Assembly (NCBI GenBank): GCA_963678705.1
Contig: OY783207.1
Location: forward strand, 5,146,001-5,210,000
Source: Panorpa germanica
Taxonomy: Eukaryota > Arthropoda > Insecta > Mecoptera > Panorpidae
Reading direction: 5' to 3'
DNA length: 64,000 bases
Made by a program: the position numbers and the translations under genes. Below are positions 23,883-36,849 of this stretch, piece after piece; within the stretch, counting starts at the first letter, position 1; each line of letters starts with the position of its first letter. The notes under the pieces are model-generated. The model searched no databases and was not told where the DNA came from. It worked only from the letters and a program-made list of their open reading frames with translations.

Positions 23883-25174
23883 CCTGCAAAACAACTCCAA
23901 TACACCCTACAGTACACAAGTTTGACTTGTCGTACTGTCATAACGGTACGTGATATACATATACATTTTTTTAATTTAATTAATTTTTATTTATATACGT
24001 CGGTCTATTTATGATGCTGAGTCCTATCACCGACGATCTTCTACTACGTTATCAGTGTTTGTAGTTAATCTGTATTGTTTTTAGTTGGTATCACTGCATG
24101 TATATATTTTCATCCATTAAGAAGTTCATGATCATCAAACACATATATTAATCATCCTACTCTGAAGTTTATGGGAAAGTGATAAACGCACACGAATTGC
24201 ATGACGGGTATCCTCGTATTATATTAAATATGAATTTATATTCGTTTTTGTATAATACCGGTACTCGCATTAAAACCCATAAGCAAAGTAAGATGTTAGC
24301 GTATAAATATTTTTAGCGGGTAATATAAGCAAGAGCAAACTCGTAAAATAAAATTCTCATCCTCATAATCCGGTATACGTAAATGTAAACCACTGTTTTT
24401 ATTAGCTGCAAAATACATTCAAAGGACGTATTTTTGCTAGTTGTGCCTTATACTTAGAATAAAGTTAATAATAATGCGTATGCTTTAAATGAATTAAATA
24501 TTGCTTCTGAAGTAAAAATAGTGATCTAAATTTATTTAGAAGATATTAAAATCACTAATGACGGGCATAAAAACAAAACATGAACATAACTTAAAATATA
24601 ATTTTAAGTATTTATATCACCTAACTTTGACAGTTGTTAAAAAAACAAATGAACGTTTTGGGATTTGAATATTTGTCAAATTTTTGAAATAACTGTGGAC
24701 AGGTGGTTTGGCAAATAATCGTGCATGTCTACTTGACCTCAAAAAATTGGCAAACAGCACAAATAATTATACACGCAAGTGTGAAGCCGTCTTAAGACTA
24801 AATAAAAATAATTGGTGCAAATATTTGTAAAAACTTTTACCTGAAAGGTTCTGCTTTTATTTTCACTTATTATGCTAGGTTACAAATTTTATGAAGAATA
24901 ATTACCTATGCTAAACATGAAATTTAAATGTTAGATAATTTGAATATTCAGTTGTTCGATGAAATTGACAATTTCTTTAAGATTTTTTATGCCGAAATCT
25001 AGGATTATACATTTACTGTTGATGAACCATCTATGATGCTCCTTACTAATAGTTTTGTTGCTTGTACCTTTATTTGACAGTGACATGTAATGCATTGTAA
25101 TTGGTACTGGAATTACACCTAAAATTAAATATTTCTGTTATCAGGCATCAACGCAATTGTGACGTCATAAACGA
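23883..25174. other. Anonymous AT-rich stretch
   Basis: A TE-end-like block near 24760-24785 (CAAGTGTGAAGCCGTCT) recalls 33462-33482 (GTGTATAAAGCCGTCT). No gene was found. Confidence 0.4.
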
Positions 25175-25245
25175 CATAATATTTTTCTTTCGCGGCGGAA
25201 GTATTATTTTTTTTCGCGGCGAAAATAATATTTTTTTGTTGCAAA
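25175..25245. repeat. CGCGGCGAAAATAATATT repeat module, copy 2
   Basis: Two tandem units of TTTCGCGGCG(G)AA followed by A/T-rich TATTATT or TAATATT match 11350-11411 and, more weakly, 63816-63860. Confidence 0.65.
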
Positions 25246-25267
25246 AATTTTATTAAGTTAATTTCTT

Positions 25268-25296
25268 TATATATATATATATATGTGTGTGTGTAT
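25268..25296. repeat. (TA)n(TG)n microsatellite
   Basis: A simple TA run passes into a TG run. Confidence 0.9.
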
Positions 25297-26330
25297 AAAA
25301 GTGTATACGATGCGTGTCTAAAACATACTCCTAACCTGTTTACATTATTAATGTGGTTTAATTTAATAAAATTTAAATCTGAACTGCTGTTTTACAAAAT
25401 TTGATTTATTTTATTGACTTTAGAATTAAATCTAATACAAAAATCAATGAACTTGTTTTAAAATTGTCAAACAAGTGTATATTAAATGTAAATTAAAGCA
25501 GTAAGAAACAATTTATCTCACTCCTGAAATTGATTATCACTTTGATTTTGATAGCATAAATTATTAACTCCGTTACCTTAAAAAATAACTGCATAAAATA
25601 TCTATAAATTATCTTAGTAAATGAAATAATAATATTGACTGTACATCTTGTAGAATATTATTATTATATGATATCAAATATAATAAGAAAGAAGAACTAT
25701 TTAATAAAAAAATCCATATGGGATATCATCATGCGAGATTATGCCTTCAAATCATTATAAAATATATTTATTATTTATTTAATATGCAGATTTCTGGTCA
25801 GTTTTTATTACAATTTCACCTGAAGCATCAAAAGGCAAGTAAGACGGACACACATACACACAAATTTAATAAATTTATAGTCTGGTTATTTATTTTATTT
25901 TAAAATCAGTTTTAATCACTGATTAATGCCCTAATATCACGCTATTTAGTGTCGTATGTTTTTCAAAACGATTTTTTTACAAGTACACTATTTTTTATTT
26001 AATGTGGCGGATATTTCTAGATTCTAAAACGTACGTATTAAATTGATAGTGATATTTTTTTAGGTTAAAAATATCATAAATATTATTTACCGTATTTAAC
26101 ATAATTTATCTAATTGCAAAATTAATCACATTTTGAAATTAAAATCTAGAGATTATAATTTAAGCTTACGCTTAAAATGCTAGAAGATTCGAGTGGCCGA
26201 TGAGCGTCTATGCGACGTGTTATTTAGGTAATACGCCAAAAGAAACTGAAATTGTGCAGTGAATTACTATTTTAGAGTCTGATGTTGTGTATATGCGCTA
26301 AGCACTTTATATGCACGGATGCACTGTTTT
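25297..26330. other. Anonymous AT-rich stretch
   Basis: No gene or repeat family was recognised. Confidence 0.45.
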
Positions 26331-26859
26331 ATGCGGTATAGCAATTAAAAGTTTGAATTGAAGTTTTAGTTCTAGAAATGGTCGGCCATATTTTTATGAC
26401 GTGAAATGCATTTTAACGTCAGTTATTTGTTGAGTAGGTCAGTGCTGTGGTAATGTTCTGTAGCTGTTGGTAGTCAAATAATTAAGTCAAATCAAAGAAT
26501 AATAAGTGTTTAATTTATTTAACTCTGTTAAGGCAGACATAATATTGAAATTTGATTGTTCCTTGGAATAGCTGTAAATAATATTTGATATTTCGATATA
26601 TAAATACATATAGCAGAGATTTATGAGCTGTAAGGTTAATAACCTTACACAAGGATTGTGATGTCACATGCACTTCGAATGTGTACAACGTTGAATCCCT
26701 TTAATAATTAAAGAGACAAAATGACTTTTTTAATTGTAAATATCTCTTAACATATAAGGAGTTATTAAAAAGTAATTGAACATGTAAGGTTCTAGTAATC
26801 CACTTTATCAATATATAGTACACTTTTATAGAAATTAAGACATAGGACACAAGCCCATT
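26331..26859. mobile_element. Palindrome-bearing element, copy 1 (left end unclear)
   Basis: This copy is colinear with 32378-32821 and 55564-56033. Shared blocks are TAGCAATTAAAAGTTTGAAT, the hairpin GTAAGGTTAATAACCTTAC (26630-26648), the CCCTTTAATAATTAAAGAG palindrome (26698-26716) and the right end GGACACAAGCCCATT. There is no coding frame. Confidence 0.75.
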
Positions 26860-27924
26860 GTTATTAATTCGTATTTCAGGTACTCATAGTTAAATGTTTC
26901 AATAAATAGTATAATTTTATAGCAATTGCAATTTATAGAGTTGCTGCTTCTCTATTTTTTCTACATATAACATATAAAAGGAATTTATTAATATAAAAAG
27001 AAAGTGAACAACAAAATAATTTGATTTAACCTAGAACTAACAGTCAGTCAATAAAAATAACAGCCATCTGCCAACGATTTAATTCGCGTGATAATGAAAT
27101 ATTCTCAATTAACATTCACCGTGCATACGTCAGACATTTACATTTACATTTAATTTGTAAACCAATCAGAGCCTTTCACGACTTTATTTACCTTCATGCT
27201 AAATTACTTCACAGATCTAGAGCAATATTAATGCATACAATAATTTTCTGCTATCAATATCTTAATTGCGATACGATAAATGTTTCCAACCATTAGACAC
27301 GGCAATAAAAATGATTAAATTTAAGCATGTAACATGCTCACAGCTTCTGTGTGTAATATAAATTTTAGATTAAGATATATTTAGTGATAGGACTTTGACT
27401 TTGATATAAGAGGCGAACTAGAAAGTGGCGCTTTTTATTTTTCTATATTTTACCCGTTTATTCATTGGATTATTTTTTCTTACGAACAAAAACTCTTTTT
27501 GTTTTGTACACAAACGAACCAAATAAGAAGACAGTACATACTTTGCTAATTATAATTTTCTAACAGCGTTTTTTATTTTGCATATATTTTTCGTTTTATT
27601 ATATTCTAGAATTGAAAATGTGGTCCAATACGGCTCTGTATTAAATATAACATAAAACATGTGATGTTAGACCTACTTTTGTAAATCAGTCTATAGCCAG
27701 TACGTGATGCTATAAACACGATTTCCGTTTGCATCAAGGTAAAGGTAAAATATATAATTTCCATAATTGAACCAGAAGCAAACAATTAATCGAGTTCATT
27801 GTTTATTAACAAAAACTAAAGAAACAAAATAATTATTTAAATATTAGAACATTGTAACGGTTAAAATGAAATTTCAAACATTTGTGTAGTCTATTACTTT
27901 AACTAGAACAAAAATAAATAAAGT
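26860..27924. other. Anonymous AT-rich stretch
   Basis: No feature was recognised. Confidence 0.45.
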
Positions 27925-28545
27925 TATATTGAATCTGTACTAGAAGAGTAATGCGGAAAGGAAGATGATGAAATTCTTGAGGAGAATAAGTGGGTAATAT
28001 TGTATGGTAACAAACAAGTAAAAGGAAGACGGTAATTTGCAATAGAAGATAAGAAGATGCATGCAAAATGGCTAAATAATTCAAGTTATTAGTTATGAAT
28101 ATTTTAAGTTTTCCAAAATTTCTCAGTAAGGTTGAGCAAGGAAGAAGAGGTAACCAAATACTTTGAAGAAGAGGTGGAAAGAATATGATGGATATATGGT
28201 AAGACTGCAGAATCAATAGAGTATCTGAAGGAGGACTGAATGGAGGAAATAAGAATATTGAGAAAATGTTAGTAGAATGAAAATAGAGAAGGAATTGAAT
28301 GTCAGGAATATGGAAGATAAAAATGAACCAAGAAAATAACTTCTTTCCTTTTTCTTTGTACTTTCGCCATCTACCTCTTTCTTGCTTAATCTCCTCTAAA
28401 CAATTTTTCTATTTTGCCTTTTCGAAATACTTACTGGACCAATTGTTACTATTTTTAAAATTGCGCTTCTTAACTCAAGTTTGAGTAATAAATGTAGCGT
28501 AATTGGAAGAATCTAATGCCTAGCGGCAAAAACATTAACTAAATA
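27925..28545 (+). mobile_element. Probable decayed LINE tail (family B)
   Basis: A purine-rich plus strand includes AAGGAGGACTGAATGGAGG-type text. It ends with AATCTAATGCCTAGCGGCAA and ACATTAA, like the 3' end at 52280-52310 (AATGTAGTGCCAAACGCCAA). The coding sense is too decayed to assign. Confidence 0.4.
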
Positions 28546-29292
28546 TAATACTCAATCTGGCCCAAATAACTTGTCACATTTGTTACTAAATAATTGTATA
28601 AGTGTAATTATAAATTTCTAATTACAATTTACGAATAATGTAAATCGATATTATTCTTCGATTTGAAAGAAATATAATAGATACAAAAGTTTAAGCAACA
28701 AGTTCTTGGCATAGTAGAAGATATGATGATATGAAATACATACATATAGCTATAGTTATAGTATACATACAAGTAGTATACCCATTTAGGCATTTTCATG
28801 ATTGATGACTTTTCGATCATCTTGACATTTGATGAATGCGTAGACTTCTCTCTATGTGGTACACTTTATTAATAGTGGCTAAAATATACCGCTACTCTTT
28901 ATTCTACTACAGACAATGTACTACTAAAGCATCAAAAATGTTTTAGTCATATTTTATATAAGATAAATTACAGTGAGGCTACAAAAATATTGATAAATAT
29001 TTATAAAATTTATCTTAGCCTTAGTTTATCTAAAAATTTTTGTAGAAACGTATATTTTTTGAAATATAGTTCAGCAAATTTAATCATTTAGGAATTACAA
29101 ATCAAAGAGTTCAATCCAAAACCAGCTGTATTGTAGCGGCATGTAAGAAATATAATCATATATTAATCAGAGGTAATTGTGTGATTCACATAAGCTTTTC
29201 ACATGATATTTTAAACCACGGTGGTAAACACTGGCTTTACAACAAGCTGTGTGAAAATGACGCTATAAGCAAGGTTTTGATCAAACGTTGAG
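28546..29292. other. Anonymous AT-rich stretch
   Basis: No feature was recognised. Confidence 0.45.
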
Positions 29293-29509
29293 TTAAGGTA
29301 AACGCACATATCAGTGCCGATACGTAAGAATCAATGCAGTCCTTTGATTAGGAGAAATTCTGACATCAGTAAACGTCTCTGACACTGACACTGACAAATA
29401 CAAATAGTACCGTACAAAATGTATAAAACAATATTATTTTTCACTGAAAGTGAACAGCACTGCACTGATCGTCACGTGTCGGAACTGATGTGTGCGTAGA
29501 GACCTTTAG
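29293..29509. mobile_element. 217-bp MITE with about 45-bp inverted ends
   Basis: The left arm TAAGGTAAACGCACATATCA and the right arm (reverse complement TAAAGGTCTCTACGCACACA) pair imperfectly for about 45 bp, through AGT.CCGA.ACGT and ATCA.TGCAGT. There is no coding capacity. TTAA/TTTA-like bases flank it, but the duplication is not certain. Confidence 0.7.
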
Positions 29510-30734
29510 TCACACTAAGTTTGCGATATCTAACCTAATTTTTATTATATATTTTCAAACACGAAAATTAATAGAAATTCAAATAAATTAAACTTTTATG
29601 AAACAAATTTTAAATACATATTTTTTAAATTTATAAATTAGTTAAAATAACAAAAATAAAAGTGAATTTTTATGTTATGTAGAGATAAGCGTCTACAGGT
29701 TCGCACTATTCATATCTAACACATTGATTTTATTGAATAAACCGTGAAAAAGAAGGAAAGCTCGAAAGAAGGCGTACACTTCCATATATTATTTAGTAAG
29801 TGTATTTGATACCACGCCGATAAAACTTTACAGCCACGCTTTAAGATCATTTATATTTATTATATATTATTAAATCTTACAAACAATATATTGTTATGTA
29901 TTAAATACATATATTTTTGTTTATGGGTTATTTGTATCTTATAACTTAAAAGCTTTAAAGTCAGGTTACCATTTCTTTTTATTTTAATAAGTTCCTTTCC
30001 TAATTTTTTTCATTTCCTAATCTGTATTCAGGTGGTCCATTATCAATATCTAAAAGACTTCTTGTTTTCTAGATTTGGAGAACGAAATCATATTATTTGT
30101 TATTCTTTACTGATTTTTATGGTATTTAATTTATGTTGAATTATACCATTACGTTTGATTTTATGAGATTTATTACATATCTTTTATTTCTTTGAACGGT
30201 ATCGTTTAGGTTAAGAATATTTCCTTTTTAAATTACGGCTCAAATTATAATCTCTATAAATGGCGATGCACTTAAAGTTGAAAAAAAAAAAAAAAAAATA
30301 CACGGACTTAATGTGGGTGACGCGGAAATACTTGTACATTTCTTAATTAGACCAAGAAAATAATGAACTAAGAATGCGAATACGATGGTCTTTTATTCTT
30401 AATTATTAGAAATTATCTAACAGTTAGTTCGCTTCTCCAATTAACTTTTACAGCAGACTGTCCTCGGCCAAATATCGTAAATATGTGCTCGTAGGTATAG
30501 TTAACGTAACTGAACGTGAGATGTAAAATGTTCAATTTGCGATGTCATTCAGTTGACCGCAGATATGTTTACGAAGTGCGTTATTTGGTTCACTGATCAG
30601 GCGTACAATGTTAAGAATATTACATATATTTTATAATAAAGAATTACTTACATACTGAGTTGAGCTTGTAATCCTTTGTCCAGCGAAATGATAGATTGGA
30701 GCTGGAATAGAAAAATTTTGATTATAAATAAATG
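29510..30734. other. Anonymous AT-rich stretch with an A18 run
   Basis: An 18-A run lies at 30281-30298. It could be the tail of an unrecognised retrocopy, but the preceding sequence matches nothing I know. Confidence 0.4.
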
Positions 30735-31080
30735 TTAAATAGAAGGAAAAAGTAAAAAGTGAATAGAAGTTTGTGTAGTTATTAAAAGGAGGCAGTGAAG
30801 AAATGAGGTGTATGGCGGAGATAGAGCAAAGAAGAAAATAGTAAAGGAAATAGAAATAGTAAAGGAGGGAGCCAAGAAGAAATAGTACATGGAGAGAAAC
30901 AATGAGGAGTAGGGAGCAAGAAAATATAGGAACAAGAGTAAAAAAAATCAAACATTGCTGTTGAAATTATTAAAAATGTTAGAATAGTTTTAAGTTTAGT
31001 TTGGCAATGAGATGTAATTACGTGATTTAATATTGAAAGAATGTAAAGTCTAACGACACACACATTAAATTAATAAAAAG
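30735..31080 (+). mobile_element. Decayed LINE tail (family B)
   Basis: Shared blocks with 44.7-45.0 kb and 52.0-52.3 kb include TTATTAAAAGGAGGCAGTG and GTATGGCGGAGATAGAG, then a long purine-rich (AG) stretch and a TTAGAAT..TTTAAGTTTAGT part. The opposite-strand open frames here are only the pyrimidine shadow of this purine-rich stretch. Confidence 0.55.
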
Positions 31081-32377
31081 AAATATATAGAAGGATTAAC
31101 TCAACTTGTAAGTTTTTTATCATGGATAGAACATAATGGAGATCACCTGTCAAAGCATTTTGTAATTGTCGTATGATGTGGTGTTTTTCTGAGATGCCTT
31201 TATATACCCGATAAATACATTTACGTGTGTTTATTATTATTATTAAATACTATATACATTTGTGAATATATTTACATAAAAAATTATTAAAAACTATTTA
31301 AAATGGCGAGCATTTTAGCTTTTCCGCAAAACACTTTTGCCGAGAGTAAACAAATTGTATTATCCAGTAGCATGGGGAAGAAAGTTTAATATTTTTTTGG
31401 TGAGAATGACAATTAATTTTAAGTAAAAATCCTAAAAAACCTTATGGTAAGATAGAAAATTTTATAAAGAAAATATTCTGTAATTTTTATTTAAATCAGA
31501 TGAGGCTTTCTTGAAATATTGTGGTGACTAGTTTAAGAAAGTATATGTATACTGCCGAGCTCACTTCAAACTGATATAATTTAAGTAATATTCGGAATAT
31601 TAGTATGGGTAAACCTTTAAAATATTCTTAAAAGCGTAATTAATAAATCTAAGTAAAGAAGATATGTTTTTATGAAATTTAAAAAAAAGTCTAACCCATT
31701 AGGAAGATAAAATTATTTTTCGTTAGTTACATCATTCAAATCTTTAAAAATTAAAAATATATACCGGTATTTGACAGTGTAACTAATATCGGTTATTCTT
31801 GGTAAATAAATTTACCTTTAATGTTTGGCACATCTTCGGCCTTTATTAATAAACACACTTCTAGAACTCTATGACACTATCATTTTTTATGATGAAAATA
31901 ACTAACAGTGATAAAAGTCTCTATGTATTACAGGACATGCAGTAGTCTAAAAAAGAAAACAACACAAACCGTTTTATTAACCGAACCAAACTGACTGAAA
32001 TTGTGTTTTGTAATTTAGATCAACCATAAATTGAAGCGGTTAATTTTATGTCTGAAATATATAGCAAAATTCATATTGTATTTTAGATGTTATCTTAGTT
32101 ATAACGCTTCATTCATTAGCTGACTGTATTTTTAAACAATATTGTTTTCTTCGCGTTTTTATTAGATTGATGGCTATTCTATATGTAAGCATGTGATTTG
32201 CTTCATTCAACAAGTAAATAAGTCAAAGATTTCAAACGAAATCTTATATGTAATGTTAAGTACAAGGTTTTATAATAATCATTGTTTGGGTATTTTTTAG
32301 GTAATATTCAAATCCTATTTGAACCACGCAGAAAGCAAAGACATCGAAATTTGGTTATGTTTGGGTTAACATAAAAA
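31081..32377. other. Anonymous AT-rich stretch
   Basis: No feature was recognised. Confidence 0.45.
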
Positions 32378-32821
32378 TAGGCTACTCATAGGTCGAATTG
32401 TTGATTTAAATTGATGTTAAAAAATGTATATAAATGTTGACGGAGATATAGCAAATAAAAATTCGAATAGTAGTTTTAGCGCTACAGATGTCGGCCATAT
32501 TTATGACGTAACATGTCTGTACTATTAAGGGTAGGTTAGTTTTCTATGGATAAGAATTCTGAGTTGAATATGCTATCTCTTTTGCGCTCAGTTGTATAAA
32601 AGAGATAGTAACTTAGTGGACGTGATGTCATATATCTTGAAATGTTCTATAACGTTGAATCCCTTTAATAATTAAAGAGACATGACTCCTTTAAATGTTA
32701 ATATCTCCTAACATACTAGGAATTATTAAAATGTAATTGAACATTTGAGGTTCTAGTAATCAACCTTATCAATATATAGTACAGTTTAATAGAAATTAAG
32801 ACATAGGACACAAGCCCATTT
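32378..32821. mobile_element. Palindrome-bearing element, copy 2
   Basis: Same order as 55564-56033: TTGACGGAGATATAGCAA, TAGTTTTAGCGCTA, GTCGGCCATATTTATGACG (also in copy 1), CCCTTTAATAATTAAAGAG and the right end GGACACAAGCCCATT. The left terminal repeat is degenerate. Confidence 0.75.
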
Positions 32822-33337
32822 AAAGAGTTCAGTAACCATTGTGGCAATAATTTGGAGTATATGGCGAAGATTTTCTTCTTCCAAATGTCTTAAGCTTTAG
32901 TTTATTCATTTAGCTATATGTCTTGAATCCTTCAAACCCTCTAATAATATAACTTGCATAAAACACAGATAAAATATGCATTACCGTGTTTAGTGGGTGT
33001 GTATTTTTTGAATACAAAAATAAATTAGAATTTAGTTCTGTTCTACCATTAAAAAAATTCTAAAATATTAGCTCAAATTTCACCAAACAATAAATGATAT
33101 AGTCTAGTCCGGTAAACGCCAGTAGCACGATTTTAATAATATAATATTTATTAGTTATAGATGAATAAATAAATTTTCTTGTTCTAGATGTAGCAATTAT
33201 TACAATTTCAGTAGTAAACCTATCAATTTATAGTCTGGACTATCGCTCTAATAGTTGGCGATACAATTCTACACAGAATAGCACTGCCCTGTAGCGTAAT
33301 AGCTTTTTGTACATGATTGCAGAGGTATTTCAGGTGT
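32822..33337. other. Anonymous AT-rich stretch
   Basis: No feature was recognised. Confidence 0.45.
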
Positions 33338-33341
33338 TTAA

Positions 33342-34424
33342 AAAGGCCCCATACACACTTGAATATGTTGGATTAGTAACCGACTCAGGCAACATGGTTG
33401 ATCGCTTCTGGGTGCAACGTAAATTGTTGGTGAAATCGGTCTGATGATCACCAAATATGCATGTACGTGTATAAAGCCGTCTCCAGATGATGCGTTCAAC
33501 GTTTGATTCAAAAGCTTGTCTTCAAAGTGTGAGTAAAATATTGGAAGATTGACATGGCAAATTTCCTGCTACATGGTGGAACGAATGTTTGGTCCTAATG
33601 ATTTATTTATTTTATTAATTTGTTGATATTATTGACACTGACATTGTTTAACAAAAACTTTCAAGTATAAAATCTTCTATTTGGAAGGGCAAAACGGCAA
33701 ACATGTTAATCATTGATAGTTTAGTCCAACTCTTGACGTAGTGTAAAACGTGTCTCAAGTTGTTTTATTCTGTAGTATTTGACTGTGAATTTAATTGAAT
33801 TTATTAGTCAGTATAGTAAACAGATACCAATCTAGGGCGCAAAGAGTTCAGCAAAAAGCATATAAAAAGAGAGAGTTATGATCGTCTAAACATAAAGCGT
33901 ATTATATAATATAGTCTATAAACAAATGTTAAAAAAAGTCTTTTACTAGTATATAAGTTTAATATATAACAATACATAATCTGGCTTTTGTTATTTATGT
34001 TTATGATTTAAGGCAGAAGAATGTAGTGCCTAATGGCAATAGTAATAATGTATAATCTTGCTTGAAAACTATTATTAACATCAGAAATTGTAAATTTATG
34101 ACGTAAAAATCTTATATTATATTAACGTTAACAATGTTATACAACAGGTCAACGGTTTTATGTTAAATAAACCTACAATATGTAACTGTGTTTACGGGAA
34201 TATCCTTGTAAAAGAGTTACTCCTACAAAAGGCCTACCTATTTTCACTGATTTCATAATAAAAATTAGTTTTACATTAGAACAAACTATGAATACATATT
34301 TTTTTTACTATTTTTATCTTTTACTCGCGACATTTGCTTGTTATGTATAGTTGTTGACCACATATAGTTCACGTAGCGTATTGAGCATCGCGAGCATGCT
34401 TCTTTCTGAGTGTGCATGGGGTCT
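33342..34424. mobile_element. TTAA-flanked TIR element (GGCCCCATACACACT family), copy 2
   Basis: The left end AAAGGCCCCATACACACTTG and right end AGTGTGCATGGGGTCT are inverted. TTAA lies at 33338-33341 and 34425-34428. Internal similarity to the 4.46-kb copy is seen around 33730-33785. A scrap of LINE family B tail (AAGGCAGAAGAATGTAGTGCC, split here at 34012-34032) lies inside, so a retroelement may have inserted into this copy. No transposase frame was found. Confidence 0.7.
34012..34062 (+). mobile_element. LINE family B 3'-end scrap
   Basis: The bases GCAGAAGAATGTAGTGCCTA and the following TGGCAATAGTAATAATG match the 3'-terminal motif of the family B LINE tails at 28.5, 44.8 and 52.3 kb. 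Confidence 0.5.
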
Positions 34425-34428
34425 TTAA

Positions 34429-34642
34429 GTTGAGATGGTGGTAGGTACTCGGCAGGTGGCACTCGGCCAGTGGGGCATTTTAATTTGAGACCTGTCCTCC
34501 CTACATCCCTTCATACCGTTGCGTTGTCCATTCCAGACTCGATCCAGGCTGCAGTGTTATGGCGTCTAACATTAATGACACTGCCCCGGCAGCTACCGAA
34601 AACAAAATACACCCAAAAAGCCAATTAACTTTTAGTTTTTAA
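34429..34642 (+). other. GC-richer patch with a short ATG frame
   Basis: Just right of the TTAA element, the sequence becomes markedly less AT-rich (GGTACTCGGCAGGTGGCACT, then CGGCCAGTGGGGCA). An acceptor-like TTGCGTTGTCCATTCCAG lies at about 34519-34536. An ATG at 34559 opens 27 codons (MASNINDTAPAATENK...) to a TAA at 34640-34642. This could be a 5' exon or promoter-proximal region of a host gene. There is no matching donor or downstream exon, so this is inference. Confidence 0.25.
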
Positions 34643-36545
34643 TTTAAAATGTTTAACCGTTAACGTGCATGAGCTATCAATGGAAGACTTTAGAAAGATA
34701 ACACGCTGGTGCTTTTTACCAAAACCACTACTTATTGGTATACTACACTGTTAATTTTACATAGTAAATGTAAGTATTGTTAATGACAATATATACCATA
34801 TCTAGTGTCTACTTTTTTCCCAATAACTTTTATAAAAAAAAAATGCACATGAAAGGGTTTTTTAATTATTGATGGTAATCAAGCGTTCTTAACTACATTA
34901 TTCAAATTGTTTCCTTGAAAATTTATACTTATACTTGCTAATATAATTACTTTAATAATTAATTTACAATATAATATAATCTTCAATAACAATATTCATC
35001 TGTTAACGAACTATACTCGTATTCTACCAGTATGTATCTATGTAAAAAATCAACACACACTCTAACAAATTATATAGAAATCGTATAGCGCTTTGCAACC
35101 GTCTCACTAACACTACGTGCCTTGTTATTGTGGTGTGTTATGGTATTACTTTATGGTTACGTGTAATTATTTTAATTTTCATCTCAACAAACGGCCAGCT
35201 TCTCGATCTTTTCTAGCGGATGGTCGTAGCATAATGCACGCAAACAATTAACCTTGCCGTGAACCCGTTTCTTGTTAACGACTTGTAACTAATTCTCTAA
35301 TCAAATTTTATAATAATTGATTATTTATCTACTTGTATATATATATGTAGTTGAAATTATTACCCTAAGATATTAATCCTCGTACGCTTTGAAGTTGTCA
35401 ATTTGAAGTTATTTAAACATGAGTGTACTAAATGTGTTGTACTTTTAACATACAGACCACTGCGACTTAAACATGCGAATTTTTAAAAATTCTAGATAGT
35501 ATTTTTATGAAACAAAAATGTTTCAATCCTAAGTCAGAACATCTAATGTAATTACGGTTTTGAATGTGATCTAGAACAAAAGGGTCGAGTACCTACCTAG
35601 TCTCCAGTATACCCTTATTATGCGTTGACGTTTCTTTTAATTGTGTTTAGTAAATAAATAAAAATAATTGAAAATGGTATTTAAATGGACAAATGAAATA
35701 GACCTGAGCAATAGACCCTTGTCAAACACATTTTTTTTTTCTAAAGCAGGTTGAAAGAATTCGTTCGAAATATGATGTACAACCTCTTGCAACAAATGTT
35801 GGATGTCGTATGCTTAAGTTGCACGTATGTGTACCATACTTAATAGAAAACACGCGAACCGCAAAATAATTTCTTCATTAAAAATCTATCGCGTTTATAA
35901 ATTCAGAAGCTTAACATAAATCAAAGGAAGTAATAATTTTTTTTTAAATACACATGAGCTAGGCCACATAACTTTATAATCTTAAAAAAGACAATAAAAG
36001 TAAAATTTATGCATGTTTCGTTACACCGTCACCACCTGATACCATTAAAGATCCATCTTTTAAGTAAACATTATGGTTATACTGGTTATAGCCCCCGTAT
36101 TGTTCCATTATTCTTGAAACGCCAACTTTTTCTCACGCCATATATAAAGCACGCCTTGTAAACCCATGCCCGCATGCTAACCACCACCACAATTGTTTTA
36201 ATATTTGTTCTCACATGAGCAATATATGTTATAAATTATTTCAAAACCACTTAATAAATAGTAAATTGTTCAATACCGGTCTAAACAAGTACGTACATGC
36301 CGGCCAGCATGTTTGTTTTCACCCTCGCTCATTCAAGAACGGCGCCTGTACTCCCGGATGATTCAACAGGTATTATAGTAAGATGGTGACCTAACTTACC
36401 AACCTCTGAAGTCAACTTCTTGTACTTATGACGGTTTGAAGTTCTACACAAAGGCGAACACCTGTCCACACTTATTTAATATTGAACACTGAAAATGTAT
36501 CTAAACTTTTGACACGTTCATTTAAGTAAAGTAAGAGTAATGCCG
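34643..36545. other. Anonymous stretch
   Basis: A GC-richer patch at about 36295-36365 (GCCGGCCAGCATGTTTGTTT) recalls the CGGCCAACATGTTTGTTCG block of the 57.8-kb element. No gene was found. Confidence 0.4.
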
Positions 36546-36849
36546 GTTTCACACCAGAGAGACAGTTTTGTTGTCAAAAAACAAATTATGTTTTGTTTTA
36601 TTTGGAAAGAGTTCTGTTTTTCGAAAACAGATTGTTCACATTTTTTTTTTTAGTGCTTTTCTGTGTATCCCATAAAAATGTTCACAAAAAACAAAACTGC
36701 GTATTCAAACCAAGCAGACTAAAAACAACAACAAACGTGTTTTCCTTTAACTTTACCAACTCCAGATGGGAATGTGTTTTGTTTACTAAAGCAGCAACAT
36801 GTTGGTGTTTTTGTTAGTGGTTTATTAAACTGTCTCTCTGGTGTGAAAC
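36546..36849. mobile_element. 304-bp TIR MITE, hAT-like or Harbinger-like
   Basis: The left end begins GTTTCACACCAGAGAGACAG and the right end is its complement CTGTCTCTCTGGTGTGAAAC. The inverted repeats run about 23 bp and are perfect. The interior is rich in AAACAAAA and TTTTGTTT strings. No clear target duplication was found, so the superfamily is uncertain. The 74-codon frame inside is chance. Confidence 0.8.

Noticed and set aside
30281-30298. A18 run as evidence of a processed retrocopy
   Set aside because: The sequence before it matches no RNA, SINE or LINE I recognise, and no target duplication was found.
30631-31063. Three overlapping hydrophobic open frames on the minus strand
   Set aside because: They are shadows of a purine-rich LINE tail on the plus strand, and their Phe/Leu/Ser-rich content comes from the pyrimidine-rich complement.
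36593-36817. 74-codon open frame inside the 36.5-kb MITE
   Set aside because: It is made of AAACAAAA/TTTTGTTT-type low-complexity text within a small non-autonomous element.
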